Source: Streptomyces celluloflavus | GTDB lineage: Bacteria; Actinomycetota; Actinomycetes; Streptomycetales; Streptomycetaceae | Direction: 5' to 3' | Length of the DNA stretch: 64,000 bases | NCBI GenBank assembly: GCA_000720995.1 | Contig: JOEL01000020.1 | Location: 124,001-188,000 of the forward strand | Shown: piece by piece, positions 7,870 to 15,983 of the stretch | How the letters are laid out: every line of letters begins with the position of its first letter | Position numbering within the stretch: position 1 is the first letter of the stretch | Translations under genes and position numbers: made by a program | The notes under the pieces: model-generated | Seen by the model: only the letters and a program-made list of their open reading frames with translations | Databases searched by the model: none | Told to the model about the DNA's origin: nothing

Positions 7870-8463
7870 ATGCCGAAGGTCGTGGACCACGAGGACCGCA
7901 GGAGACGGCTGGCCGAAGCCGTATGGACGCTGACGGTCCGGGACGGCCTCGAAGGCGTCACCCTGCGCAAGGTCGCAGCGGAGGCCGGGGTCTCCATGGG
8001 GCAGGTGCAGCACTACTACGGCACGATGGAGGAGCTGATCCGCGACGCCGTCGCCCGCGCCGTACGCGCGCTCAACGCCAGGATCGAGGCGTCCGTCCAC
8101 GCGGCCGGCGAGGCGAGCGCCGAGACGATCCTGCGGGCCTGCCTCCATGCGATGCTCGCCCGCGACGAAGACGGCCTGCGCCTCCTCCAGCTGTCCGTCG
8201 CCGTGCTCGGACGGGCCGTCTCGGACCCGGCCATGGCGGGCGTCCTCGCCCCGAACGACGGTGAACTCGTCTCGTTCACCGCCGGTCTCATCACCGCCGC
8301 CCGGCACGAGCGCGGCACCACGTCCCGGGGCGACGACCGGATCGACGCGGACATCTGCTGGACCCTCGCCACGGGCCTCGGCGTGGACGTCGCCCTCGGG
8401 CAGCGCTCACCCGAGGCGGCCATGGAGGCGCTGGACTACCACCTCGACACCGTGCTGGGCTGA
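7870..8463 (+). CDS. TetR/AcrR-family transcriptional regulator
   Basis: A 197-residue regulator. The N-terminal helix-turn-helix is typical: RRLAEAVWTLTVRDGLEGVT followed by LRKVAAEAGVSMGQVQHYYG and the usual K/E-containing helix (TMEELIRDAVARAVRAL). The C-terminal part is a helical ligand-binding and dimer domain with no recognisable ligand. SD GGAGGGG lies 7 bases before ATG. It is divergent from the small membrane protein/esterase unit with two related palindromes between them, the usual layout for a local repressor. An ester or its hydrolysis product would be a natural inducer, but this is inference. Confidence 0.92.
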   Translation: MPKVVDHEDRRRRLAEAVWTLTVRDGLEGVTLRKVAAEAGVSMGQVQHYYGTMEELIRDAVARAVRALNARIEASVHAAGEASAETILRACLHAMLARDEDGLRLLQLSVAVLGRAVSDPAMAGVLAPNDGELVSFTAGLITAARHERGTTSRGDDRIDADICWTLATGLGVDVALGQRSPEAAMEALDYHLDTVLG

Positions 8464-8505
8464 GCGGGCGGCGGCGGACGCCGCGAGCCGTCGCGGCACG
8501 CCGGA

Positions 8506-8541
8506 CACCCCGGTCTCCAGGGGGGAAGGGAGACCGGGGTG
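8506..8541. terminator. Bidirectional hairpin terminator
   Basis: CACCCCGGTCTCC and GGAGACCGGGGTG are perfect 13-bp complements around a 10-nt loop. They lie between the convergent tetR (+) and DUF4232 (-) genes. No U-tract follows on either strand. Confidence 0.82.
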
Positions 8542-8572
8542 GGTTCGGCGCCGGCTGTGCGCGGGGGACGGG

Positions 8573-9109
8573 TTACCAGAAGAGGGCGTCGGCCGCGGTG
8601 GTCTGCCAGTAGGTGACCGTGGCCGAGTCGTCGACCCAGGTGCCCTTGGGGACGGCGGGGGAGACCATGGGCCCGACCGAGCCGGCGAGGTCGCGGCCCT
8701 GGAAGCCCAGGGACAGTTTCGTGCCCCACTGGCCGTGGCCGCCGTCGCCCGAGGTGCGGACGCCGGCATAGGCGGACTGCCCCGGCTCCAGGGTGACCAC
8801 GGCCTGCGGGATGCTGTCGCGGAGGATCGGCAGGGCGGCCTGCGGGTCGTTGAAGCCCATCAGCGGGGCGCCGTACGCATAGCAGGGCACCTTGCCGGTG
8901 TTGGTGGCCTTGATCAGCAGGTGATTGATGGGACGGCTCACCTGGGAGACCTCGACCTTGGTGTTGGCGCCGGTGCAGGTAACGGGCGAGGCGGCCTTCA
9001 CCGTGGCCGGCGCGGCGGTGGCGGCTCCGGTCGTCAGGCCCGTGAGGGCGAGGGCGCCGACGAGGGCGGTCGCGGCGGCGGTGGCGATACGGGTGCGGCG
9101 GATGTTCAT
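8573..9109 (-). CDS. Secreted DUF4232 domain protein
   Basis: A 178-residue exported protein. The signal peptide is clear: MNIRRTRIATAAATALVGALAL... ending near TTGAATAAPA. The mature part fits DUF4232: CTGANTKVEVSQVSRPINHLL, then NTGKVPCYAYGAPLMGF, LEPGQSAYAGVRTS and a final beta-rich region ending in ALFW. Two Cys residues (CTGA and PCYAY) could form a disulfide. DUF4232 proteins are common, cell-surface or secreted actinomycete proteins of unknown function. I chose ATG at 9109 because it begins the signal peptide and a GGGGAGAAG stretch precedes it; the frame stays open upstream without coding character. Confidence 0.85.
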   Translation of the reverse strand: MNIRRTRIATAAATALVGALALTGLTTGAATAAPATVKAASPVTCTGANTKVEVSQVSRPINHLLIKATNTGKVPCYAYGAPLMGFNDPQAALPILRDSIPQAVVTLEPGQSAYAGVRTSGDGGHGQWGTKLSLGFQGRDLAGSVGPMVSPAVPKGTWVDDSATVTYWQTTAADALFW

Positions 9110-9603
9110 GTGTGTGCTTCTCCCCGGGGTGTGTCCGTGGTGGATGCGGAAAGCGACGATGGCGTATACGGTGCGGCGCCCGCGGCGGCGGACGGCGTGC
9201 CCGCGGCCGGTACGCCGCGGGGACCGGACCGGTGCGCAGACGACGGCGACGGCGACTGCCGCGCGGCCGGAGCGGCGGCGGCCGGTGGTGAACTCAGCTT
9301 GCGGGGCGGCGGATTCCACCGCCAGACGTATCCGGGCATGCGGGACGCCGGAACGCCCGCGCACCCTGTGACCTGGGGAAACGGGAAGCCCCTGGAACAC
9401 TCCTCTGGAACGCGGGCGGCCCTGCGCCGCCCCGCTCCGCTGCCCTGGGGCCGGGTGTCCGGGCGCGGCGGGAGCATCCACCGACGCCGGTAAGTGGCCG
9501 ATAGATGGCGACCGGTGGGCATGTTCCGGTCGGTCTCACGCACAGTGATCTTTTGCCGGTCGAACCTCTTGTCGAGTCCGACGGGTTCCCTTAGCGTCCG
9601 GGC
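9110..9603. other. Divergent intergenic region, 494 bp
   Basis: No gene is supported here. The open frames that cross it lack coding character. The right end carries the promoter at 9569-9597; the left end should hold the promoter of the DUF4232 gene, but I cannot point to clear hexamers. Confidence 0.6.
9569..9597 (+). promoter_or_regulatory. Vegetative-type promoter of the phosphatase gene, leaderless
   Basis: TTGTCG (9569-9574), 17-bp spacer, TAGCGT (9592-9597). The predicted +1 falls exactly on the A of the ATG at 9604, and there is no Shine-Dalgarno sequence, so a leaderless mRNA is predicted. Confidence 0.7.
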
Positions 9604-11355
9604 ATGTTCGAGACGTCAGCGCACGGTGAACGACCCGACGGAGCCGCCCCGTCGGCGCGGCCGAGTGAGAATTCCGGCAGCGGCCCGGCCCGCCCGGTCC
9701 CCGCCGAGCAGCACGAGCGGCCCACGGAACCCGCCTCCGGTCGGGAGGGGCACACCACTCCACCGGATGGGACCGCGTCCCGGCACTCCGGGCACTCCCG
9801 CCGCGGCATCCTCCGCATCGGCGCGTCGGGCGGCGCCGCATGGGCCGCCGGTACGGTCCTGCTGCCGGGCGGCGCGGCGGCCGCGGTCGCGGAACCGCGC
9901 ACCGCCCCGGCCGCGGCCGCCGGCCCGGCCGTCCCCTCCGCCGTCCGTACCGCCGGGTCCGCGCTGCGCCCCTTCGGACGGCACATCAACTTCGGGGCCG
10001 ACCCCGCCCGGCAGATGGTCGTCTCCTGGCAGGTGCCCGCCGCCGTGGCCGACCCGTTCATCCGGATCGGCCTGAACCCCGGCGACCTGGGCAACCGCGT
10101 CCGCGCCGAGGTCCGCCCGCTGGTCAGCAAGCTCGCCTGGCAACACCCGGTGGAGGACCAGCCGTTGGTCAAACCGAAGAAGGTCACCCAGTACCACCTG
10201 CACGCGGCTCTGGACCACCTCGTACCGGACACGACGTACTACTACGTCGTCGGCCACCGGGGCTACGACCCGGTCGCCCAGGGCGCCCGCCTCGGCGAGG
10301 TGGCCAGCTTCCGCACCGCCCCCGCACCGGGGCACGGCGGCGCCTTCACCTTCACCGCCTTCGGCGACCAGGGCATCGGCTACAACGCCGCCGCCACGAG
10401 CAACCTGATAGCCGGTCTCGATCCCGCCTTCCATCTGCACATGGGCGACCTCTGCTACGCCAACACCGAGGGCGGCGGCACCCGCTCCGACAAGTACGAC
10501 GCCCGCGTCTGGGACTCCTTCTTCGTCCAGAACGAGCCGGTCTCGTCCCGCACCCCGTGGATGATCTCGATGGGCAACCACGAGATGGAGGCGTGGTACG
10601 GGGAGGACGGCTACGGCGGGATGCGCGCGCGGTACGCCATGCCCGACAACGCCTGGGAGCGCTCCACCGGCATCTACTCCTGGCGCTACCAGAACGTCGG
10701 GCTGCTCAGCCTGGACGGCAATGACGTCTGCTTCAACACCCCCGCCAACCTGGACTACACCAGGGGGAAGCAGACACCGTGGCTGCGCCGCCGGCTGGCC
10801 GCCTTCCGCGCCGATCCCACCATCGACTTCATCGTCGTCTACTTCCACCAGTGCACCTACTCCACCTGCCACGACAACGGAGCCGAACTGGGCGCCCAGC
10901 AGGACTGGGCCCCGCTGTTCGACCGCTACCAGGTGGATCTGGTGCTCAACGGCCACAACCACGTCTACGAGCGGACCGACCCGATCCGCGGCGGCAAGGC
11001 CACCCGCAAACTCCCCTCCGGCGGCACCACCGACCCGGTGGCGGACGGCACCACCTACGTGGTGGCGGGCGGCGGCGGGGGCGGCCTCTACAAGTTCCCG
11101 GTGGGCGACACCTACCTGGGCCACGAGAAGCCGAACGACGAACCGGTCCCCATGGTGGTCTCCACCAGGGACGGCCACGAACAGACCGTCAAGGTCGAAT
11201 GGTCCCGGGTCCGGTACACCGGCTACGGGCTGGTGACGGTCGACGTCACACCGGCCGCCGCGGGCCGCGCCGCGCAGCTGAAGGTCCGCTGCCTGATCGA
11301 GGACGGGTCCGCGGTGGACGAGTTCACGGTACGGCGCGGCCGCCGGGGACACTGA
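9604..11355 (+). CDS. Tat-exported purple-acid-phosphatase-like metallophosphoesterase
   Basis: A 583-residue protein with a long polar leader, then a Tat-type signal (HSRRGILRIGASGG, twin Arg at residues 66-67) and a hydrophobic segment. A fibronectin-like PAP N-terminal domain follows (residues about 115-235, ending in TYYYVVGHRG). The catalytic domain shows the metal-binding motifs in order: FGDQG, MGDLCYAN, SMGNHEMEAW, VVYFHQ and NGHNHVYER. Such enzymes hydrolyse phosphomonoesters or diesters with a two-metal centre outside the cell. The ATG at 9604 is supported by the promoter spacing; an internal start nearer the RR is possible. A 16-bp stem terminator follows the stop. Confidence 0.92.
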   Translation: MFETSAHGERPDGAAPSARPSENSGSGPARPVPAEQHERPTEPASGREGHTTPPDGTASRHSGHSRRGILRIGASGGAAWAAGTVLLPGGAAAAVAEPRTAPAAAAGPAVPSAVRTAGSALRPFGRHINFGADPARQMVVSWQVPAAVADPFIRIGLNPGDLGNRVRAEVRPLVSKLAWQHPVEDQPLVKPKKVTQYHLHAALDHLVPDTTYYYVVGHRGYDPVAQGARLGEVASFRTAPAPGHGGAFTFTAFGDQGIGYNAAATSNLIAGLDPAFHLHMGDLCYANTEGGGTRSDKYDARVWDSFFVQNEPVSSRTPWMISMGNHEMEAWYGEDGYGGMRARYAMPDNAWERSTGIYSWRYQNVGLLSLDGNDVCFNTPANLDYTRGKQTPWLRRRLAAFRADPTIDFIVVYFHQCTYSTCHDNGAELGAQQDWAPLFDRYQVDLVLNGHNHVYERTDPIRGGKATRKLPSGGTTDPVADGTTYVVAGGGGGGLYKFPVGDTYLGHEKPNDEPVPMVVSTRDGHEQTVKVEWSRVRYTGYGLVTVDVTPAAAGRAAQLKVRCLIEDGSAVDEFTVRRGRRGH

Positions 11356-11360
11356 CCGCA

Positions 11361-11399
11361 CGGCAGCGGCCGACGGATGCGTACCGTCGGCCGCTGCCG
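11361..11399. terminator. Hairpin terminator after the phosphatase gene
   Basis: CGGCAGCGGCCGACGG and its perfect complement CCGTCGGCCGCTGCCG enclose a 7-nt loop (ATGCGTA). It starts 6 bases after the TGA at 11353-11355. Confidence 0.87.
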
Positions 11400-11547
11400 C
11401 CGCCCGGCGGCGCGGCGGAAGTCCGCCCACCCGGCCCGGCGTACGGCCCCGAGTAGGGTGGGAACCCGTCCGGTCCTCGCAAAAAGATGCCAATTCATGA
11501 TGTCCGGACCGGTGCGTACTGCCTCCCACCTGCGATAGGACTGACGC

Positions 11548-12384
11548 ATGGTGAAGATCCTTATCTCCGCGGACATGGAGGGCGCCACCGGCGTGACCTG
11601 GCCCGCCGACGTGCTGCCCGGCACGCCCCAATGGGAGCGCTGCCGCCATATGTTCACCTCCGATGTCAATGCGGCGATTGCCGGATTCTTCGACGGCGGG
11701 GCCGATGAGGTCCTGGTCAACGAAGCGCACTGGACGATGCGCAACCTGCTGCTGGAGAAGCTCGACGAGCGCGCGCAGATGCTCACCGGACGGCACAAGT
11801 CGCTGAGCATGGTCGAGGGTGTGCAGCACGGCGATGTCGACGGCATCGCCTTCGTCGGCTACCACACCGCGGCCGGCACCGAGGGCGTCCTCGCGCACAC
11901 CTATCTCGCCAACACCCTCACCGGTGTCTGGGTCGACGGCACCCGCGCCAGCGAGGGCTACCTCAACTCCCTGGTGGTCGCCGAATACGGCGTACCGGTC
12001 GTGCTGGTCACCGGCGACGACCGGACCTGCCAGGACGCGCTGGGATACGCCCCCCGGGCGCGCGGCGTGGCGGTCAAGGACTATGTGTCGCGCTACGCCG
12101 CGGTGTGCCGCCCGCCGGCCCGCACCGCGGCCGACATCCGGGCCGCGGCCCGGGAGGCGACACCGCTCGCGGTGCGCCACGAACCGGCCCGGCGCGGCCC
12201 GTTCCGCCTGGAGCTGGAGTTCGACGCGGAGCATCTGGTGGGCGCCGCGACCTGCGTACCGGGCGTGGAGCGCAGCGGAGAGCGCCGCGTCGCCTATACC
12301 AGTGACGACATGTACGAAGCCATCCGGTGCTTCAAGGCGGTCACCACCGTCGTCTCGTCCGCCGTGGAGGAACAATATGGCTGA
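11548..12384 (+). CDS. M55-family D-aminopeptidase (DppA-like)
   Basis: A 278-residue zinc peptidase. The family signature ISADMEGATGV is at residues 6-16, with Asp9 and Glu11 as expected metal ligands. Further conserved features are NEAHW, HYKSL-like GRHKSLSMVEGV, GYHTAAGTEGVLAHT and NSLVVAEYGVPVVLVTGDD. DppA of Bacillus is a decameric D-aminopeptidase acting on D-Ala-D-Ala-type or other peptides in the cytosol. The weak SD and a TAGGACT element 6-12 bases before ATG leave the promoter type unclear. Its last 8 bases overlap the following M20 peptidase gene, so the two are co-translated and likely handle the same peptides. Confidence 0.92.
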   Translation: MVKILISADMEGATGVTWPADVLPGTPQWERCRHMFTSDVNAAIAGFFDGGADEVLVNEAHWTMRNLLLEKLDERAQMLTGRHKSLSMVEGVQHGDVDGIAFVGYHTAAGTEGVLAHTYLANTLTGVWVDGTRASEGYLNSLVVAEYGVPVVLVTGDDRTCQDALGYAPRARGVAVKDYVSRYAAVCRPPARTAADIRAAAREATPLAVRHEPARRGPFRLELEFDAEHLVGAATCVPGVERSGERRVAYTSDDMYEAIRCFKAVTTVVSSAVEEQYG

Positions 12385-13711
12385 GCATCCCGGTCCCGTC
12401 GACCAGCAGGCCCTCGACGAGGTCGTGCGGTTCACCTCCGAGCTGATCCGCATCGACACCACCAACGCCGGCGACGGCGAGTGCCGGGAGCGCCCGGCCG
12501 CCGAGTACGTCGCCGAGCGGCTGGCCGACGCCGGTCTGGAACCCACCCTGCTGGAGCGCACCAAGGGCCGTACGAACGTCGTCGCCCGGGTCGCCGGCAC
12601 CGATCCGGCCGCCGACGCGCTGCTGGTCCACGGGCATCTGGACGTGGTGCCCGCCGAGCCCGCCGACTGGCAGGTACACCCCTTCTCCGGGGAGGTCCGC
12701 GACGGGGTGGTCTGGGGCCGCGGCGCCGTCGACATGAAGAACATGGACGCGATGGTGCTCGCCACCGTCCGCCAATGGGCCCGCACGGGCGTCCGGCCGC
12801 GCCGCGACATCGTGCTGGCCTTCACCGCCGACGAGGAGGCCAGCGCCGAGGACGGTTCCGGATTCCTCGCCGACCAGCACCCCGGCCTCTTCGAGGGCTG
12901 CACGGAAGGCATCAGCGAGTCCGGGGCGTTCACCTTCCACGCGGGCGACGGGAAGCGGCTGTACCCGATCGCGGCGGGGGAGCGGGGCACCGCCTGGCTG
13001 ACCCTGACCGCCCACGGCCGGGCCGGACACGGCTCGAAGGTCAACCGCGAGAACGCCGTCAGCCGGCTGGCCGCCGCGGTGGCCCGGATCGGCGCGCACG
13101 AATGGCCGGTCCGGCTCACCCCCACCGTGCGGGCCGCGCTCGGCGAACTCGCCGCGCTGTACGGCATCGACGTGGACGTGCACGCCGACGGCTTCGACGT
13201 CGACCGCCTGCTGGGCGAGCTCGGCCCGGCCGCCAAACTGGTCGAGCCGACCGTCCGCAACAGCGCCAACCCGACGATGCTGGCCGCCGGTTACAAGATC
13301 AACGTGATCCCGGGCAGCGCCGTCGGCCATGTGGACGGCCGGGTCGTCCCCGGCGGCGAGGCGGAGTTCCGCACGACCCTGGACCGGCTCACCGGACCCG
13401 ATGTGACCTGGGACTACCAGCACCGGGAGGTCGCGCTCCAGGCGCCGGTCGACGCACCCCTCTACGCCGCGATGCGCGCCGCGATCGAGCAGTTCGACCC
13501 GGAGGGCCACGTCGTCCCGTACTGCATGTCCGGCGGCACGGACGCCAAGCAGTTCTCCCGGCTGGGCATCACCGGGTACGGCTTCTCCCCGCTCAAACTG
13601 CCCCCGGACTTCGACTACCAGGCGCTCTTCCACGGCGTGGACGAACGCGTACCGGTCGACGCCCTCCACTTCGGCGTCCGCGTCCTCGACCATTTCCTGC
13701 GACAGGCGTAG
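12377..13711 (+). CDS. M20-family metallopeptidase (ArgE/DapE/carboxypeptidase-like)
   Basis: A 444-residue di-zinc exopeptidase. Metal and catalytic motifs are in order: VHGHLDVVP (His and Asp), GRGAVDMKNMDA (bridging Asp), TADEEASAEDGS (Glu-Glu), and the C-terminal SGGTDAKQF plus the final His in ALFHGVDERVP. The dimerisation lid follows GRAGHGSKVNRENAVSR. The frame is open far upstream, but ATG at 12377 has GGAGG at the right distance and overlaps the DppA-like gene by 8 bases. With its M55, S9 and S15 neighbours it suggests a peptide-degradation cluster. Confidence 0.91.
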   Translation: MAEHPGPVDQQALDEVVRFTSELIRIDTTNAGDGECRERPAAEYVAERLADAGLEPTLLERTKGRTNVVARVAGTDPAADALLVHGHLDVVPAEPADWQVHPFSGEVRDGVVWGRGAVDMKNMDAMVLATVRQWARTGVRPRRDIVLAFTADEEASAEDGSGFLADQHPGLFEGCTEGISESGAFTFHAGDGKRLYPIAAGERGTAWLTLTAHGRAGHGSKVNRENAVSRLAAAVARIGAHEWPVRLTPTVRAALGELAALYGIDVDVHADGFDVDRLLGELGPAAKLVEPTVRNSANPTMLAAGYKINVIPGSAVGHVDGRVVPGGEAEFRTTLDRLTGPDVTWDYQHREVALQAPVDAPLYAAMRAAIEQFDPEGHVVPYCMSGGTDAKQFSRLGITGYGFSPLKLPPDFDYQALFHGVDERVPVDALHFGVRVLDHFLRQA

Positions 13712-13780
13712 CGCGCCGCCGCCCACGACGATGTGGCCGCCGGGCCGTACGGCCCGGTCCGGCCCGGGAGGAAACCCAGC

Positions 13781-15808
13781 ATGGTGACCACGGCCCCCTA
13801 CGGAGCCTGGCCGTCCCCGATAGACGCCCGGACGGTCGCCGCCCACGACGGCCGCCCCGCCTTCCTCGGCCTGGTCGGCGACGACATCTGGTGGACCGAG
13901 CCCCGGCCCGCCGAGGGCGGCCGCCGCACCCTGGTCCGCAGACGGCCGGCCGGCACCGAGGAAGCGGAGCTGCCCGCGCCCTGGAACGTCCGCAGCCGGG
14001 TGCTCGAATACGGCGGCCGGCCCTGGACCGGCACGGTCACCGACCGCGGACCGCTGATCGTCTTCAGCAACTTCGCCGACCAGCGGCTGTACGCCTGGGA
14101 ACCCGACAGCGGGGCCGCCCCGCGCCCGCTGACCCCGCTCTCCGCCGTCGGCGACGGGCTGCGCTGGGTGGACCCGGTGCTCCGCCCGGAGCGCGGTGAG
14201 GTGTGGTGCGTCCTGGAGGAGTTCACCGGCCCCGCGCCCACCGATGTGCGCCGCGTGATCGCCGCCGTGCCGCTCGACGGTGCCGCCGCCGAACACCGGG
14301 GCTCCGTAAGGGAGTTGAGCGACGACCGGCACCGCTTCGTCACCGGACCGCGGCTCTCCCCGGACGGCCGGCGGGCCGCCTGGATCGCCTGGGACCACCC
14401 CCGGATGCCCTGGGACGGCACCCTGGTGATGCTCGCCGAGATCACCGCCGAGGGGGAGTTCACCGGCTCCCGGCCGCTCGTCGGCGACCTCGGCCCCACC
14501 GTCCCGGACGCCACCGCGCGGGGCGAATCCGTCGCCCAGATCGAATGGGACGCCGACGGCTCGCTGCTCTATGTCTCCGACCCCGACGGCTGGTGGGAAC
14601 TGCGCCGGGTGGACCCCGGCGCGGCGGCCGGCGGCCCGGCGGTGAGCCGGCGGCTGGGCCCGGCCCGGCAGGAGGAGTTCGGCGGCCCGCTGTGGAACGT
14701 CGGGCAGCGCTGGTTCCTGCCGCTGGAGAGCGGCACCGTCGCCACCCTCCACGGGCACGGCGCCAACGCCCTGGGCATCCTCGACCCGGTCACCGGCGAA
14801 CTGGTCGATGGAGCGGGCCCGTGGACGGAGTGGGCGCCCGATCTCGCCGCGCACGGCAGCCGCGTCATCGGCATCGCCGCCGGACCGCACAGCTCCTACG
14901 AGATCGTGGAACTGGACACCTGCACCGGCCGCTCCCGGCCGATCGCCTCCCGCCACACCGATGCGCTGGACCCGGCGTACTACCCCCGGCCCCGGTCCCG
15001 TACGTTCACCGGCCCCGACGGCCGGGACGTGCACGCCCACATCTATCCGCCGCACCACCCCGACCACACCGGGCCCGACGGCGAACTGCCGCCCTTCGTG
15101 GTGTGGGCGCACGGCGGCCCGACCGGCCGCGCCCCGCTCGTACTCGACCTGGAGATCGCCTATTTCACCTCCCGCGGTATCGGCGTCGCCCAGGTCAACT
15201 ACGGCGGTTCGACGGGCTACGGCCGGGAGTACCGCGAGCGGCTGCGCGGCCGGTGGGGCGTGGTGGACGTCGAGGACTGCGCGGCCGTCGCCCGGTCGCT
15301 CGCCGACGAGGGCACCGCCGACCGCGCCCGGCTGGCCATCCGCGGCGGCAGCGCGGGCGGCTGGACCACCGCCGCCTCCCTGACCACCACCGACCTCTAC
15401 GCCTGCGGCACGATCAGCTATCCGGTCCTGGACCTGACCTCCTGGGCGACCGGCGAGACCCATGACTTCGAGTCGCGGTACCTGGAGTCGCTGGTCGGCC
15501 CGCTCGCCGAGGTGCCCGAGCGCTACCGCGAGCGCTCCCCGCTGCACCGCGCGGACCGGATCGCCGCGCCGTTCCTGCTGCTCCAGGGCCTGGACGATGT
15601 GATCTGCCCGCCCGCGCAGTGCGAGCGGTTCGTCGCCGAGGTCGCCGGACGCGGTGTGGCGCACGCCTATCTCACCTTCGCCGGCGAGGGGCACGGCTTC
15701 CGCCGCAAGGAGACCATCGTCCGCGCCATCGAGGCCGAACTCGCCCTCTACACCCAGACGTTCGGCATCGACCGTGACGACATCCCGGCCCTGGAGCTGC
15801 GCACCTGA
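13781..15808 (+). CDS. S9-family prolyl oligopeptidase-type serine peptidase
   Basis: A 675-residue cytosolic enzyme. The first ~400 residues are a beta-propeller with repeated short strands (ending RPIASRHTDALDP), and the last ~260 are an alpha/beta hydrolase. The triad is visible as GGSAGGWTT (Ser), LQGLDDVICP (Asp) and GEGHGFRRKE (His); WAHGGPTGRA supplies the oxyanion region. It resembles acylaminoacyl-peptidase/dipeptidyl-peptidase proteins (S9C), which remove small units from peptide N-termini. I chose ATG at 13781 because GGGAGG lies 9 bases upstream; an in-frame GTG at 13733 has no such site. It follows the M20 gene by 69 bp on the same strand. Confidence 0.91.
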   Translation: MVTTAPYGAWPSPIDARTVAAHDGRPAFLGLVGDDIWWTEPRPAEGGRRTLVRRRPAGTEEAELPAPWNVRSRVLEYGGRPWTGTVTDRGPLIVFSNFADQRLYAWEPDSGAAPRPLTPLSAVGDGLRWVDPVLRPERGEVWCVLEEFTGPAPTDVRRVIAAVPLDGAAAEHRGSVRELSDDRHRFVTGPRLSPDGRRAAWIAWDHPRMPWDGTLVMLAEITAEGEFTGSRPLVGDLGPTVPDATARGESVAQIEWDADGSLLYVSDPDGWWELRRVDPGAAAGGPAVSRRLGPARQEEFGGPLWNVGQRWFLPLESGTVATLHGHGANALGILDPVTGELVDGAGPWTEWAPDLAAHGSRVIGIAAGPHSSYEIVELDTCTGRSRPIASRHTDALDPAYYPRPRSRTFTGPDGRDVHAHIYPPHHPDHTGPDGELPPFVVWAHGGPTGRAPLVLDLEIAYFTSRGIGVAQVNYGGSTGYGREYRERLRGRWGVVDVEDCAAVARSLADEGTADRARLAIRGGSAGGWTTAASLTTTDLYACGTISYPVLDLTSWATGETHDFESRYLESLVGPLAEVPERYRERSPLHRADRIAAPFLLLQGLDDVICPPAQCERFVAEVAGRGVAHAYLTFAGEGHGFRRKETIVRAIEAELALYTQTFGIDRDDIPALELRT

Positions 15809-15983
15809 CGGTGGCTCGGCCGGCCCCGCCGCACGCCCGCGCGCACCCCGCCGGGCGTGCGGCGCTGAACTGATGTCCTGGCGCCGACGCGGGCCGCGGG
15901 CGTTGACTCGTCCGTCGCGGGTGGCGCAGCATGAGCGCGCCGTTACCGACTGTGTGGTACGACATTTCCTTCTGGAGGTCTTC

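Noticed and set aside
15903-15932. TTGACT promoter for the secreted S15-like gene.
   Set aside because: The -35 is good but no acceptable -10 lies at 16-18 bp.
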